Shown here: positions 50,337-59,627 of the stretch, one piece after another
Layout: every line of letters starts with the position of its first letter
Numbering within the stretch: the first letter of the stretch is position 1
Position numbers and translations under genes: made by a program
Notes under the pieces: generated by a model
Told to the model about the DNA's origin: nothing
The model's database searches: none
The model's input: only the letters and a program-made list of their open reading frames with translations
From: Gordonia amarae NBRC 15530
GTDB lineage: Bacteria > Actinomycetota > Actinomycetes > Mycobacteriales > Mycobacteriaceae
Length of the DNA: 64,000 nucleotides
NCBI RefSeq assembly: GCF_000241345.1
Contig: NZ_BAED01000076.1
Span: forward strand, 26,259-90,258
Reading direction: 5' to 3'

Positions 50337-50554
50337 GCGCCGAACTCGTCACGCACGGCGGCGATGATCTCGGCGGTGTCGACGGCCGACGCGCTGCGCG
50401 CCGGGCGCTGACGTGCGCGCGTTATCCACTCCCGGTTGTGTCGTGAGTCGAGTGCGTCACGGAAGGCGTCCTGTGCCAACGTTGAGATCGGTAGGTTCTG
50501 CCGACGCAACTCCGCGTAGAGATCGTCCGGAACGTAGATGCTGATCTTCGGCAT
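50333..50554 (-). CDS. Ribbon-helix-helix antitoxin (VapB-like), module C
   Basis: This 73-aa antitoxin starts MPKISIYVPDDLYAELRRQNLPISTLAQDAFRDAL, a complete RHH DNA-binding fold, followed by an Arg-rich stretch and the toxin-binding tail. ATG 50554 was chosen; the longer frame runs into the next gene region. The operator lies 10 bp upstream. Confidence 0.85.
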   Translation of the reverse strand: MPKISIYVPDDLYAELRRQNLPISTLAQDAFRDALDSRHNREWITRARQRPARSASAVDTAEIIAAVRDEFGA

Positions 50555-50563
50555 ACCCGAGTG

Positions 50564-50580
50564 TACCCCCATTCGGGGTA
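50564..50580 (-). promoter_or_regulatory. Operator of toxin-antitoxin module C
   Basis: TACCCC CATTC GGGGTA, 6-bp perfect arms, directly upstream of the module C antitoxin and next to a TATACC -10-like sequence on the minus strand. Confidence 0.5.
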
Positions 50581-50649
50581 TACGGTGCTGCCGCCGATGT
50601 CTGACCCCGGCCCGGGCCCGGGGTTCCGCCCGGTCAGCTTTCCGCCCGG

Positions 50650-51564
50650 TCAGCTTTCTGCGTAGTGGCCTTCCATGTCGACGTTGGCGAAATCGATCTG
50701 GGCGGCGACGTTGTTGACGGCGGTGACCATGCCGGTGCCGAAGCGGCCCCGCGAGTCGTAGAGACCGGTCGACGAGGTGGAGATGCCGTCGTGTTCGGTG
50801 TGTGATTCGGCGCGCACGTGGATGCGGCCGTCGACGGGTAGCCGGCTGAGTGCGACCGTGAGATCGCAGTTGATGAAGGCGATGCCCTCGGTGCCCCAGT
50901 TGCCCATCAGGCTGGTTGCCTCCGACGCCATGACGGTGCGCTCGAACGGGGTCGGCTGCACCCCGGCGACGACGGACGCCGACCGGCTCCACACGGCCTT
51001 CTGGCCGTCGGTCTGGTTGACGCCCATGTCGTTGGACCAGTTGCCGTCGGAGCCGAACCAGGGGGCGAGTGCCGGATCCCACGGCCCCTCTCCGTTGAAG
51101 CCGCCGGCAGCGGCGGCCTGCTGTTCGGGGGTGGGGATGTCACGGGCGATGACGTCGTCGGCGGGGTTGAACCAGCGCCCGCCGGGCGGGTTGGCCGATT
51201 CCTTCAGGAACACCGTGGTGCTGCGCGCGACCAGCACCTCGTCGGTGCCCTCGCCGGCGGGTTTGTCCTGCACTGGTTTGTCCTGAACGACATCCACCTC
51301 GACGACCCGGATCCGGCCGCCGTCCCGCAGGATCCGGCCGGCGGTCCGCGTGGGCAGCCCCTTGGCTGACTTGAACAGGTCGATCGTGAACCGGGTGGGC
51401 CGGAAACCCTCTCTGCCATAATCATTTTCGGCGGCACGGGCGGCGATGCCGCAGACTGCCGGACCGGTGAGGGTGTCGGCGCCCCACAGGCTGCGGGCCA
51501 GCGGAAGCGGCAGGTAGTGCCCGTCTTCCTCGGTGAAGAAGGCGAGCTGGGGTCCGTCGGTCAT
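50650..51564 (-). CDS. Thioesterase-like (TesB / 4HBT_3 double hotdog) protein
   Basis: This 304-aa protein has an N-terminal hotdog-like half (LARSLWGADTLTGPAVCGIAARAAENDYGREGFRPTRFTIDLFKS, equivalent to the first TesB half) and a C-terminal half with WGTEGIAFINCDLTVALSRLPVDGRIHVRAES and a terminal 'LYDSRGRFGTGMVTAVNNV'. It resembles actinobacterial acyl-CoA thioesterase-domain proteins. It would hydrolyse acyl-CoA or a related thioester, but no substrate can be named. The insertion VQDKPVQDKP is a small internal repeat. Confidence 0.7.
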   Translation of the reverse strand: MTDGPQLAFFTEEDGHYLPLPLARSLWGADTLTGPAVCGIAARAAENDYGREGFRPTRFTIDLFKSAKGLPTRTAGRILRDGGRIRVVEVDVVQDKPVQDKPAGEGTDEVLVARSTTVFLKESANPPGGRWFNPADDVIARDIPTPEQQAAAAGGFNGEGPWDPALAPWFGSDGNWSNDMGVNQTDGQKAVWSRSASVVAGVQPTPFERTVMASEATSLMGNWGTEGIAFINCDLTVALSRLPVDGRIHVRAESHTEHDGISTSSTGLYDSRGRFGTGMVTAVNNVAAQIDFANVDMEGHYAES

Positions 51565-51631
51565 AACACTCCTCGATCGTTCTCCCTTCGCACACTATGC
51601 AAGGGACCGGGGGTGCTATTGCACGGGGGTG

Positions 51632-52210
51632 TCAGGCGACCTGGTCGGCGAGGCCGTCGATGGTGAGGGTGACGCTGTCGTCGGTGGCGGCGCCGGCGAG
51701 CCAGTCGGTCAGGTCGGCGAGGGCCGCGGTGACGGCCGGTTCGTGCAGCAGCGGCCGGGGCGAGGTGGGGGTGTCCAGTCCGGCGCGGGCGCGGTAGGCG
51801 GCGGCCGCGCCGAGGAGTTGCCGCGCCTGGGCGGGGTCGATGTCCCATAGCGCGTCGGCGGTCATCAGATACAGGCCCATAGCCGGGGGCAGCTGATCCA
51901 GATGCACCAGCGCCCACGCCCAGTGCTTGGCGACGTCGACGGTCAGTGCCTCGCCCCGGCCGTGCGTCCGCACATATTTGGCGTGCAACTCCCGGCACGC
52001 CTCGTCGCTGTCGGACCACAGCGACAGCTGCGACATGCATCGCACGCAGTCGTGCAGATTCGACAGGTAGGTGACCGAGTACGGGCCCTCGCGGCGCGAA
52101 CGGATCTCCCGCAGCACCGAGTACTCGGCGAGGGCGTGTGCCCACTCGCCCGCCGACAGGTACTGGGCCGCCTCTGCCTCGATCTGCGCGAGAACTCCGG
52201 TGTCAGTCAT
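51632..52210 (-). CDS. Helical (TPR-like) protein, function unknown
   Basis: This 192-aa, all-helical, Ala/Leu-rich protein contains pairs such as AGEWAHALAEYSVLREIRSRREG and ALVHLDQLPPAMGLYLMTADALW that look like tetratricopeptide helices. It has no membrane segment. Two Cys lie in LHDCVRCMSQL, about three residues apart. ATG 52210 was chosen. I do not recognise a named family. It is monocistronic by spacing. Confidence 0.6.
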   Translation of the reverse strand: MTDTGVLAQIEAEAAQYLSAGEWAHALAEYSVLREIRSRREGPYSVTYLSNLHDCVRCMSQLSLWSDSDEACRELHAKYVRTHGRGEALTVDVAKHWAWALVHLDQLPPAMGLYLMTADALWDIDPAQARQLLGAAAAYRARAGLDTPTSPRPLLHEPAVTAALADLTDWLAGAATDDSVTLTIDGLADQVA

Positions 52211-52341
52211 GCAGACATTGTGACGGCAATCACAGATTTGCGCCACGGTTGCATCGTTACCTGGTGGATCGGGGTTCACCACCGGGTCCGATCGACCACA
52301 TAATCGGTCACGACGACATCTGGCGCGGTAAACCTGGAGTC

Positions 52342-52782
52342 ATGAGCGACGACAACACCGAGTACGGCGACCTCAACTTCGGCGACGCGGGGTCGAGCAC
52401 CGAGGACAGCGACCAGCTCCAGACATCGGACACCCTCGACGACCGCGGCGTCGACGACGTCCTGGACGAGGGCTACTCGCCGCCCGACCACGAGCCGTCC
52501 CACCACGGCGACACCCCGCGCGAACGCTGGGAGGGTGAGACCCTCGATCGGCGCCTGGCCGAGGAGGAACCCGACGTTGCCGCGAGCGACGACGAACCCG
52601 ACCCCGACTATCCCGAGTTCGACCCCGATCAGCCGGGTGCGCGACGAGCCGGCCGGCTGGTCGCGCCCGACCAGGGCGCCTATGACGACAACGAGTCGGA
52701 CGCGGTGGCCGGTGACGTCGGCATCGACGGGGCGGGTGCGTCGGCGGAGGAGGCCGCGGTCCACATCATCGACCCAGACTGA
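52342..52782 (+). CDS. DUF5709-family acidic protein
   Basis: This 146-aa, very acidic (Asp/Glu-rich), probably disordered protein carries the DUF5709 hallmarks LDDRGVDDVLDEGYSPPD and GETLDRRLAEEEPD, then a C-terminal AEEAAVHIIDPD. CTGGAG lies about 6 bp before the ATG. These proteins are widespread in actinobacteria and have no known function. Confidence 0.8.
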   Translation: MSDDNTEYGDLNFGDAGSSTEDSDQLQTSDTLDDRGVDDVLDEGYSPPDHEPSHHGDTPRERWEGETLDRRLAEEEPDVAASDDEPDPDYPEFDPDQPGARRAGRLVAPDQGAYDDNESDAVAGDVGIDGAGASAEEAAVHIIDPD

Positions 52783-52809
52783 GACAGTCCAGACTGAACA
52801 GGCCCCGGT

Positions 52810-53646
52810 CTACAGAGTGGTGTTGGCGACGCGGCGGGCGGTGTCGTTGATGAACTCGATCTGCGCGGACAGGTTCGCGTTCATCGAGTCGATGGCCTCG
52901 GCACGCGGATCGGCGCTCACCGCACCCGGATCGAATTGGGCGAGCAGTCGCTGGTGGCGTTCGGAGTCGCGCAGCACCTCGCTGTAGTGGCTGCACCGCC
53001 CGGCGAGATCGGCGAGCCGGGACACGTTCTCCAGCAACTCATCCCAGTTCTGGCCGACGCGTTCAAGCCGCTCGTTGATGGCCCGGTTGAGGGCGCGGGC
53101 CACATCGGAATCGGATTCGGGACGCTCGATCGTCGTGCGCAGCTGCCAGATGCGGTGGCACTGATAACTCGTCGCGAACACCGCGTCGCCGACCTGCGCG
53201 ATGATCGCCGGCCCGTTCACCATCCCGCTCTGCACCGCGTACGTGAGTTTGATGAAGTTGGCCAGCAGCACCGCGGTGCCGAGCAGTTCGGCCTCCGGGC
53301 GCATCAGTTCCGAATCGCCGGGCAGGGTGCCGTCGGCCCGCACACCCTCGGCCCCGAACGGCCACGGATTGTTCGCCCGCGCGGCCTGCTGTGCGTTGCG
53401 CTCGCGGGCGCGTTTTGCCGACGCCCTGGCCCACTCGAACATGTGATTGGCGGCGTACTGGTCGGTCAACGGGTTCCCGATCGGGGCCTGGGGCCGGTTG
53501 GCGGCCGTGAACTGGCCGAACGCCGACGCCGCCATCGGCGAGTTGATCGATTCGAGGACCCGGCGCACATGCGCCGTCTCCGGGCTGTCGGACGGGGATC
53601 GCCGGACACACCGGCGCGTCAGTTCCTTGGTCAGCGGCGAAGCCAC
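52810..53646 (-). CDS. Helical soluble protein, function unknown
   Basis: This 278-aa, mostly alpha-helical protein has an N-terminal Arg-rich segment (TKELTRRCVRRSP), a central helix pair with VFATSYQCHRIWQLRTTIERPE and a C-terminal coil. No signal peptide or membrane helix is present. I do not recognise it. It lies downstream of the iclR gene on the same strand (89-bp gap). The family and role are unknown. Confidence 0.6.
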   Translation of the reverse strand: MASPLTKELTRRCVRRSPSDSPETAHVRRVLESINSPMAASAFGQFTAANRPQAPIGNPLTDQYAANHMFEWARASAKRARERNAQQAARANNPWPFGAEGVRADGTLPGDSELMRPEAELLGTAVLLANFIKLTYAVQSGMVNGPAIIAQVGDAVFATSYQCHRIWQLRTTIERPESDSDVARALNRAINERLERVGQNWDELLENVSRLADLAGRCSHYSEVLRDSERHQRLLAQFDPGAVSADPRAEAIDSMNANLSAQIEFINDTARRVANTTL

Positions 53647-53735
53647 GCAGATCCCCTTTCACGTCCGACGACACCGACGGTCCGGCACGAATATCTCCCA
53701 AAGTACCGTCAGCCGCCGACAGGACGCCGGGGCCG

Positions 53736-54542
53736 TCAGGGGCCGGTGTACCCGAACTTCGCGCTGAGCTCGGCGACGGCGTCGGCCAGGGATGCCGCGA
53801 TGGTGGGTGCGTCGGCGGGATCGAGCCGGTAGCGGGGGCCGGAGATGCTGAGTGCGGCGATGACCCCGCCGGTGTGGTCGCGGACGGGGACGGCGATGGC
53901 CACCATCCCCACCTCGAGTTCCTCGTCGGCGACGGCCCAGCCGCGTTCGGTGACGAGGGCGAGTTCGTCCAGCAACTCCTTGCGGTCGGTCACCGTGTTG
54001 GCGGTGTACGACGCCAGTCGCTCCGGCAACAGGTCGCGCAATTGGGCGGCGGTCAGGGAGGCCAGCAGCACCTTGCCGCTGGAGGTCGTGTGTGCCGGGG
54101 TGGCCTGCCCGATCCAGGTGTGCAGCGCCACGCCCGCAGTGCCGAGCGCCTCGACGACGTTGATGGCCTGGTCGCCGTTGAGCACCGCCAGGTTGGTGGT
54201 CTCGCCGGTGTCGGCGGCGACCTGGTTGCACACGTCCTGCCCGTACTTGTTCAGGTCGAGTTTGGCGGCGGTGGTGCCGGCCAGGCGCACCACGGTGAAA
54301 CCGATCCGGTACCCGCGTCCGCCGGGCACCTGCTCGACAAATCCACGCGCCTCCAGCGATCCGATCAACCGCGACACCGTCGACTTGTGGACCCCGAGTT
54401 GCAGGGCGAGTTCGCTGACCCCGGCCGAACCGGCCTGCCCGATGAGTTCGAGGATCTGCAACGCCCGGTCGACGGACTGGACGGTGGTCCCGGACTGCCG
54501 GTCGCTCCCCGAGGTGTCGATCGCGCTCACGTCCGCAGGCAT
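53736..54542 (-). CDS. IclR-family transcriptional regulator
   Basis: This 268-aa regulator has an N-terminal winged helix (VQSVDRALQILELIGQAGSAGVSELALQLGVHKSTVSRLIGSLEARGFVEQ) and a C-terminal IclR effector-binding domain (TTSSGKVLLASL and GWAVADEELEVGMVAIAVPV). ATG 54542 was chosen by a GGGGAA site 5 bp upstream. An ATG at 54560 and a frame through the repeats are less likely. It follows a BCCT/DmgO/Sox block on the same strand, so it probably controls choline- or betaine-derived one-carbon catabolism. The effector is unknown. Confidence 0.87.
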   Translation of the reverse strand: MPADVSAIDTSGSDRQSGTTVQSVDRALQILELIGQAGSAGVSELALQLGVHKSTVSRLIGSLEARGFVEQVPGGRGYRIGFTVVRLAGTTAAKLDLNKYGQDVCNQVAADTGETTNLAVLNGDQAINVVEALGTAGVALHTWIGQATPAHTTSSGKVLLASLTAAQLRDLLPERLASYTANTVTDRKELLDELALVTERGWAVADEELEVGMVAIAVPVRDHTGGVIAALSISGPRYRLDPADAPTIAASLADAVAELSAKFGYTGP

Positions 54543-54583
54543 GATTTCCCCAGAGTACATGTCGGTTCTGTCGGTTTCTGTCG

Positions 54584-54696
54584 CTGGTTGAGGTGTGAGG
54601 AGCGCAAGCGGCGAGCCTCGAAATCCGGTGAGATCGCATTGTCCGCTCACCGGGTTTCGAGGCTCGGTCGCCGGGCGACCTTCGCACCTCAACCGG
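54584..54696. repeat. Dispersed palindromic repeats, copies 7 and 8, facing pair between BCCT and iclR
   Basis: A forward copy lies at 54584-54633 and an inverted copy at 54645-54696. They sit in the 179-bp gap between the BCCT stop and the iclR start, where they may end the catabolic transcript. Confidence 0.85.
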
Positions 54697-54721
54697 CGGA
54701 GGCAGGTCGGGGGATTTCCGG

Positions 54722-56455
54722 CTATATCGACGTCGTCTCGCCCTCAGGTTCCGCCGCCGGGGACCCGTCGCCCTTGGCCGGCACCGCGCCGTCGACGGGG
54801 GTGATCAGGCCGGTCTTCGGGTCGACCGTGACCACTCCGAGCTCACCGGTCTCGCTGAACTTGGCGGCGCTGGTGCGCACATGGTCGTCGAACTTCCCGA
54901 GGTAGTGCGAGCGGGCGACGATCAGCGGGTCCTTGCGCAGGTCCAGGTACAGCGACAGGCACATGCCCACCATGACGATGACGAACGGCAGCGCGGCGAT
55001 GATCGCCATCTGTTTGATGCCGTTGAGGCCGTCGTCGCCACTGGCCGCGAGCAGCACCGCCGCCACGATTCCGGTGAGCGAACCCCAGAAGATGGTGACC
55101 GTCCGGCTCGGATGGTGCGAGCCGCGTTCGGACAGCGTGCCCATCACCAGCGACGCCGAGTCGGCGCCGGAGACGAAGAAGATCGCGACCAGGATCATCA
55201 CCAGCGTCGACGCGATGCCGGTGAGTGGCAGGTGGTCGAGGACGTCGAACAGGGTGTCCTCGGAGGCCGCGGTGTTCGGGTCGAACTTCAGGGTGCCCGT
55301 GCTGAACTGCCGGATCGCGGTGCCGCCGAACACGGCGAACCACACCAGTGACACCGTCGACGGCACCACCATCACACCGATGACGAATTCGCGGATGGTG
55401 CGGCCCTTGGAGATCTTCGCCAGGAACAGGCCGACGAACGGCGTCCACGACACCCACCACGCCCAGTAGAAGATGGTCCAGCCGGCCAGCCAGCTGTCGG
55501 CGTCGGTGGTGGCCGACGACCGCGCCGACATCGAGGTGAGGTCGGTGAAGTACGCGCCGAGCGAGGTGGGCAGCAGGTTCAGGATGAACAGGGTGGGGCC
55601 GACGACGAACACGAACACGGCGAGGATGATCGCCAGCACCATGTTGGTGTTGGACAGCCACTGGATGCCCTTGGCCACGCCCGACACGGCGGAGGCGACG
55701 AAGCAGGCGGTGAGGACGGCGATGATGGCCACGAGCAGCGTCGTCGACGGGTTGTCCACCCAGCCGGACTTGGTCATGCCCGAACCGATCTGCAGGGCAC
55801 CGAGGCCGAGGGAGGCGACGGTGCCGAACAGGGTCGCGAAGATCGCGAGGATGTCGATCACCTTGCCGCCGGGGCCGTTGGCCTGACTGCCCATCAGCGG
55901 GGCGAATACCGCGCTGAACAGCTGGGTGCGGCCCAGCCGGTAGGTGCTGTACGCGATGGCCAGGCCGACCACGGCATACATCGCCCACGGATGGAATCCC
56001 CAGTGGAACATGGTGGTCGCCATCGCGACCTTCACGTCCTCGGCGGTGGTGCCGGGCGGTGGTGAGCTGAAGTGGAACAGCGGCTCGTAGGAGCCGAAGA
56101 ACATCAGGCCGATGCCCATGCCGGCGCTGAACATCATGGCGATCCAGCTGACGGTGCGGAATTCGGGTTCGTCACCGTCCTTGCCGAGTGGGATCTTGCT
56201 GAACTTGCCGAAGGCCAGGTAGAGCGCGAAGGTCACAAAGCCCGACGAGGTGAGGATGTAGAGCCAGCCCGCGTTGTCGGTGATCCAGTTCAGGGCGTCG
56301 GAGGTGGCGTCCGACATGTTCTCCGGAGCCACCAGGCCCCAGATCACAAAGCCGATCACAAAGGCGGCGGTGACGCCGAAGACGATCGGATCTATCTGTG
56401 GCTTGGTGATCTGGGGTTTCGTGCGAGGCAGAAATTCCGTCTGGTCAGAACTCAT
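54722..56455 (-). CDS. BCCT-family transporter (betaine/carnitine/choline)
   Basis: This 577-aa secondary transporter has twelve helices. The Trp-rich region MFHWGFHPWAMYAVVGLAIAY and the signature helix WTIFYWAWWVSWTPFVGLFLAKISKGRTIREF define the BCCT family. Its C-terminal tail is short, without the long osmosensory extension. It imports glycine betaine, choline, carnitine or dimethylglycine with Na+. Standing next to dimethylglycine- and sarcosine-oxidising enzymes, it most likely feeds that pathway rather than acting in osmoprotection. Confidence 0.92.
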   Translation of the reverse strand: MSSDQTEFLPRTKPQITKPQIDPIVFGVTAAFVIGFVIWGLVAPENMSDATSDALNWITDNAGWLYILTSSGFVTFALYLAFGKFSKIPLGKDGDEPEFRTVSWIAMMFSAGMGIGLMFFGSYEPLFHFSSPPPGTTAEDVKVAMATTMFHWGFHPWAMYAVVGLAIAYSTYRLGRTQLFSAVFAPLMGSQANGPGGKVIDILAIFATLFGTVASLGLGALQIGSGMTKSGWVDNPSTTLLVAIIAVLTACFVASAVSGVAKGIQWLSNTNMVLAIILAVFVFVVGPTLFILNLLPTSLGAYFTDLTSMSARSSATTDADSWLAGWTIFYWAWWVSWTPFVGLFLAKISKGRTIREFVIGVMVVPSTVSLVWFAVFGGTAIRQFSTGTLKFDPNTAASEDTLFDVLDHLPLTGIASTLVMILVAIFFVSGADSASLVMGTLSERGSHHPSRTVTIFWGSLTGIVAAVLLAASGDDGLNGIKQMAIIAALPFVIVMVGMCLSLYLDLRKDPLIVARSHYLGKFDDHVRTSAAKFSETGELGVVTVDPKTGLITPVDGAVPAKGDGSPAAEPEGETTSI

Positions 56456-56568
56456 GTCGCGTTACCTTTCCCTATGCGGTTGTCGGGTCGGCCGCGACGC
56501 CGTCGGCGCGGTGGACTCGGTGCGTCGCCGGATGACCGGCGGTGCCCGAGGAACGCTGTCACCGGATG

Positions 56569-59040
56569 CTACTTCCGTATCCGTGACATGGACGGGTCGA
56601 CGACCACATCGTCGACGACCGTGGCGTCGTATGCGGTGCGCAGGTAGCGCACGGTGACCGCGGTGCCGGTGTCGGTGCCGGCAGGCAGCCAGGCATAGGC
56701 CAGGCAGGTGCCGACGGTGGCCGACCAGCCCGCACTGGTCACATAGCCGGCCACGGCGCCGTCGATGATGACCGGTTCCTTGCCTAACACCACCGCCGAC
56801 GGGTCGTCAAGGCGAAGGGTTTTCAATACCTTGGGGCACGGTTCGCGTTGTGTCAGCGCCTGTTTCCCGATGAAGTCGTCGGGTTTGGTTGCGCGTACGG
56901 CGAATCCGATACCGGCGGCGTCGGGGGTGTGTTCGGTGGTCATGTCGGTCCCGGCGCTGCGGTATCCCTTCTCGATACGCAGGCTGTTGAAGGCGATGCG
57001 TCCGGCTGCGATAATCCCCTGTGGCTCTCCGGATTTCATCAGAAGATCCCACAGGGCGCGACCGTATTCGGCGGATGTATAGATTTCCCACCCTAATTCG
57101 CCGACGTAGGACACACGCATCATCGTTACCGGAATGGTACCGATGGTGGTGCGCAGGCAGCGGAAGTACTTGAGGCCGTCGTTGCTGAGGTCGGCGGACG
57201 TGAGCGGCGCTACCACATCGCGTGCCAGCGGCCCCCACAGGCCCAGGCAGCACGTCGCTCCGGTGATGTCGCGCAGTGTAACCCGATCCCCGTACCCACC
57301 GTCGGCGATCCGGCGAGAAATCCAGTCGAAGTCGGCGGGACCGTTGGCGCCGATCTGGAATACGTCGTCGGCGAGGCGGGCGACGGTGAGATCGGAACGC
57401 ACTCCGCCATTCTCGTCGAGCATCAGCGTGTAGGTGACCGAACCGACGGATTTGGCAAGGTTATTGGTGGTCAGCCACTGCAGCAGGTCGAGCGCGCCGG
57501 GACCGGACAGCTCATAGCGGGTCAGCGGTGTCATGTCGTAGAGGGCCACGTTGCTGCGGGTCCACGACGCCTCGGCGACCGAGATGGGGGACCAGTGCCG
57601 CGCCGACCACGAATCGCGTTCGGGCACAACCAGCCCGTCGGCCCGGAGTGCGTCGAGCAGTCCGGCGTTGGCCTCGAACCACGCGGGACGCTCCCACAGT
57701 GCCGCCTCCCAGAACTCGGCGCCGAGCGCGGACTGCCGGTCGTAGAACGGGCTGGTGCGTACCTGCCGGGGAGCTTTGCGCTGATCGTGCGGATGGATGA
57801 TGTCGTACACCTCAACGAACTGCTGCGAGCTCGTGGTGACGATGAAATCGTCGTTCAGCGCGGCGTCCTCGAAGCGGTACAGGTCGATCTCGTGCACGTC
57901 GACGGCGGGGGTGCCGTCGATCATCCACTCGGCCACGGTGCGAGCCACGCCGGCCGAATGGGTCACCCACACCGCCTCGGCCACCCAGAACCCGGAGAGC
58001 TCGCGGTGCTCACCCACCACCGACTGCCCGTCGGGGGTGAAGGAGAAGATGCCGTTGAATCCTTCGTCGACCTTGCCGCCGCCGAGTTCGGGCAGCAGTG
58101 TCACGGTCTCGGTCCAGGCGCCGGTGAAGTCGTCGGGGGTGAACATCAGTTTGGACGGCATCTCGTCGAGGGAGATCTTGCTCGCGTAGTCGAGGTTGTT
58201 CACGTCCGACGGCATGGGGTGGTGCCCGTAGTAGCCGATACCGATCCGGTCGCCGTGCTCGCGGTAATACAGGTCCTGGTCCTGGTGCCGCAGGATCGGC
58301 AGCGATGCCTCGGCCACCGGCGAGTTCGTGCCGGCGCGCGATTCGACCGGGGTGGTGATCGCGTACTGATGCGCCATCGGCACCAGCGGGATGGTCAGGC
58401 CCACCCGGCGGCCGAACTCGCGGCCCCAGAAACCGGTGCAGCACACCACGATATCGGCGTCGACCACCCCGGTGGTGGTGCGCACACCGCGCACGGCACC
58501 GTTCTCCTCGACGACATCGATGATCTCGGTGTTGCCGATGAACTCGGCCCCACGCGACCGGGCCCGCACCGCCTGCGCTTCCACGGCGCGCAGGGCTTTC
58601 GCCAGACCGTCACGCGGGGTATGTAATCCACCGATGACGATGTCCGGGTCGAGCAGCGGGTGCAGCTCGCCACACTGCGCGGCGGACAGCAGCTCGTGGT
58701 CGACACCACGCGACGACGCCCAGCCGGCCTTGCGGTGCAGGTCGTCCCACCGGGCCTCGGTGGTGGCCACCTCGAGCCCGCCGACATGCGAAAAGCACCA
58801 GCCGTCAGGATGTTCGAGCGCCGAGAATTTCTCCAGGGTGTAAGTGGCCAGTTCGGTCATGGTCTTGGACGGGTTGGTGGCGAACACCAGCCCGGGGGCG
58901 TGTGAGGTGGAACCACCGGTGGCGAACAGCGGGCCGCGGTCGAGCACGGTGACGTCGGTCCAGCCGCGCATCGTCAGCTCGTCGGCCAGGGAGGTGCCGA
59001 CGATGCCTGCGCCGACGATCACGACTTTCGGACTGCTCAT
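56569..59040 (-). CDS. Dimethylglycine oxidase/dehydrogenase-like GcvT-FAD fusion
   Basis: This 823-aa enzyme has two parts. The N-terminal FAD-dependent amine oxidase (about 1-420) starts KVVIVGAGIVGTSLADELTMRG and has GSTSHAPGLVFA with the His that carries FAD covalently in related dimethylglycine oxidases. The C-terminal GcvT-type folate domain (about 430-823) contains the motifs VALYDMTPLTRYELSGPGALDLL and YVGELGWEIYTS. It demethylates dimethylglycine (or sarcosine) and passes the formaldehyde-level carbon to tetrahydrofolate. ATG 59040 was chosen; it is preceded by soxG with an 11-bp gap. Substrate identity rests on family and context. Confidence 0.88.
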   Translation of the reverse strand: MSSPKVVIVGAGIVGTSLADELTMRGWTDVTVLDRGPLFATGGSTSHAPGLVFATNPSKTMTELATYTLEKFSALEHPDGWCFSHVGGLEVATTEARWDDLHRKAGWASSRGVDHELLSAAQCGELHPLLDPDIVIGGLHTPRDGLAKALRAVEAQAVRARSRGAEFIGNTEIIDVVEENGAVRGVRTTTGVVDADIVVCCTGFWGREFGRRVGLTIPLVPMAHQYAITTPVESRAGTNSPVAEASLPILRHQDQDLYYREHGDRIGIGYYGHHPMPSDVNNLDYASKISLDEMPSKLMFTPDDFTGAWTETVTLLPELGGGKVDEGFNGIFSFTPDGQSVVGEHRELSGFWVAEAVWVTHSAGVARTVAEWMIDGTPAVDVHEIDLYRFEDAALNDDFIVTTSSQQFVEVYDIIHPHDQRKAPRQVRTSPFYDRQSALGAEFWEAALWERPAWFEANAGLLDALRADGLVVPERDSWSARHWSPISVAEASWTRSNVALYDMTPLTRYELSGPGALDLLQWLTTNNLAKSVGSVTYTLMLDENGGVRSDLTVARLADDVFQIGANGPADFDWISRRIADGGYGDRVTLRDITGATCCLGLWGPLARDVVAPLTSADLSNDGLKYFRCLRTTIGTIPVTMMRVSYVGELGWEIYTSAEYGRALWDLLMKSGEPQGIIAAGRIAFNSLRIEKGYRSAGTDMTTEHTPDAAGIGFAVRATKPDDFIGKQALTQREPCPKVLKTLRLDDPSAVVLGKEPVIIDGAVAGYVTSAGWSATVGTCLAYAWLPAGTDTGTAVTVRYLRTAYDATVVDDVVVDPSMSRIRK

Positions 59041-59051
59041 GGGGAGGTTCC

Positions 59052-59627
59052 TTAACGGGGTGGGACGGTGGTGTATTCGATGGCGGCGTCGACGATCCAC
59101 GCGGCGAGGTAGTCGGCGAACGACGAGCGCACATACAGTGCGAAGCCGTCGCCGTCGCGGTGCAGGACGACTCCGGCCTGGGCGAGGAGGGTCTGGACGG
59201 CGGTGGTGTCACCGAATCTGGTGGGGGAGAGGTCGATTGAGCAACCGTGCGCGAGAATCGTTGCCGCCCGGGGGCCGTGGAGGGTCAGCCGGGTGCGCTG
59301 GCCGCTCGCATCGGTGAGATAGGTGCCGCCCGGGGCGGACTGGGCGTCGTCGACAGTCTCCTGGAGCGTCGGCAGCCAGTCGTGGGCCGCGACACCCGGC
59401 CGGGTGAGAATCCACTCGTCGGGGCCGAGCCAGATCGCCTCGGTGCCATCGCCTTGACGGCCAACCGAGCACACGCCGGGTAGGCCCAGCGCCTCGATCA
59501 CCGCGGGATCGGTACTGCGCACGCTGATCTGCGCGACGGGTGTCTCGGCGACGAGCACCGCGGGGGCGAGCGCCGCGAAACGGTCGGACCACCCGGCCAG
59601 TGGGGTGCGGAAAGTCGGCTCAGCCAT
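59052..59627 (-). CDS. soxG: Sarcosine oxidase gamma subunit
   Basis: This 191-aa SoxG-family subunit has the GcvT-like small fold with LGPDEWILTRPG, YLTDASGQRTRLTLHGPRAATILAHGCSIDL, and a C-terminal FALYVRSSFADYLAAWIVDAAIEY. It completes the heterotetrameric oxidase together with alpha, beta and delta. It overlaps the soxA stop by 8 bp. ATG 59627 was chosen over a longer frame that would lie within soxA. Confidence 0.9.
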   Translation of the reverse strand: MAEPTFRTPLAGWSDRFAALAPAVLVAETPVAQISVRSTDPAVIEALGLPGVCSVGRQGDGTEAIWLGPDEWILTRPGVAAHDWLPTLQETVDDAQSAPGGTYLTDASGQRTRLTLHGPRAATILAHGCSIDLSPTRFGDTTAVQTLLAQAGVVLHRDGDGFALYVRSSFADYLAAWIVDAAIEYTTVPPR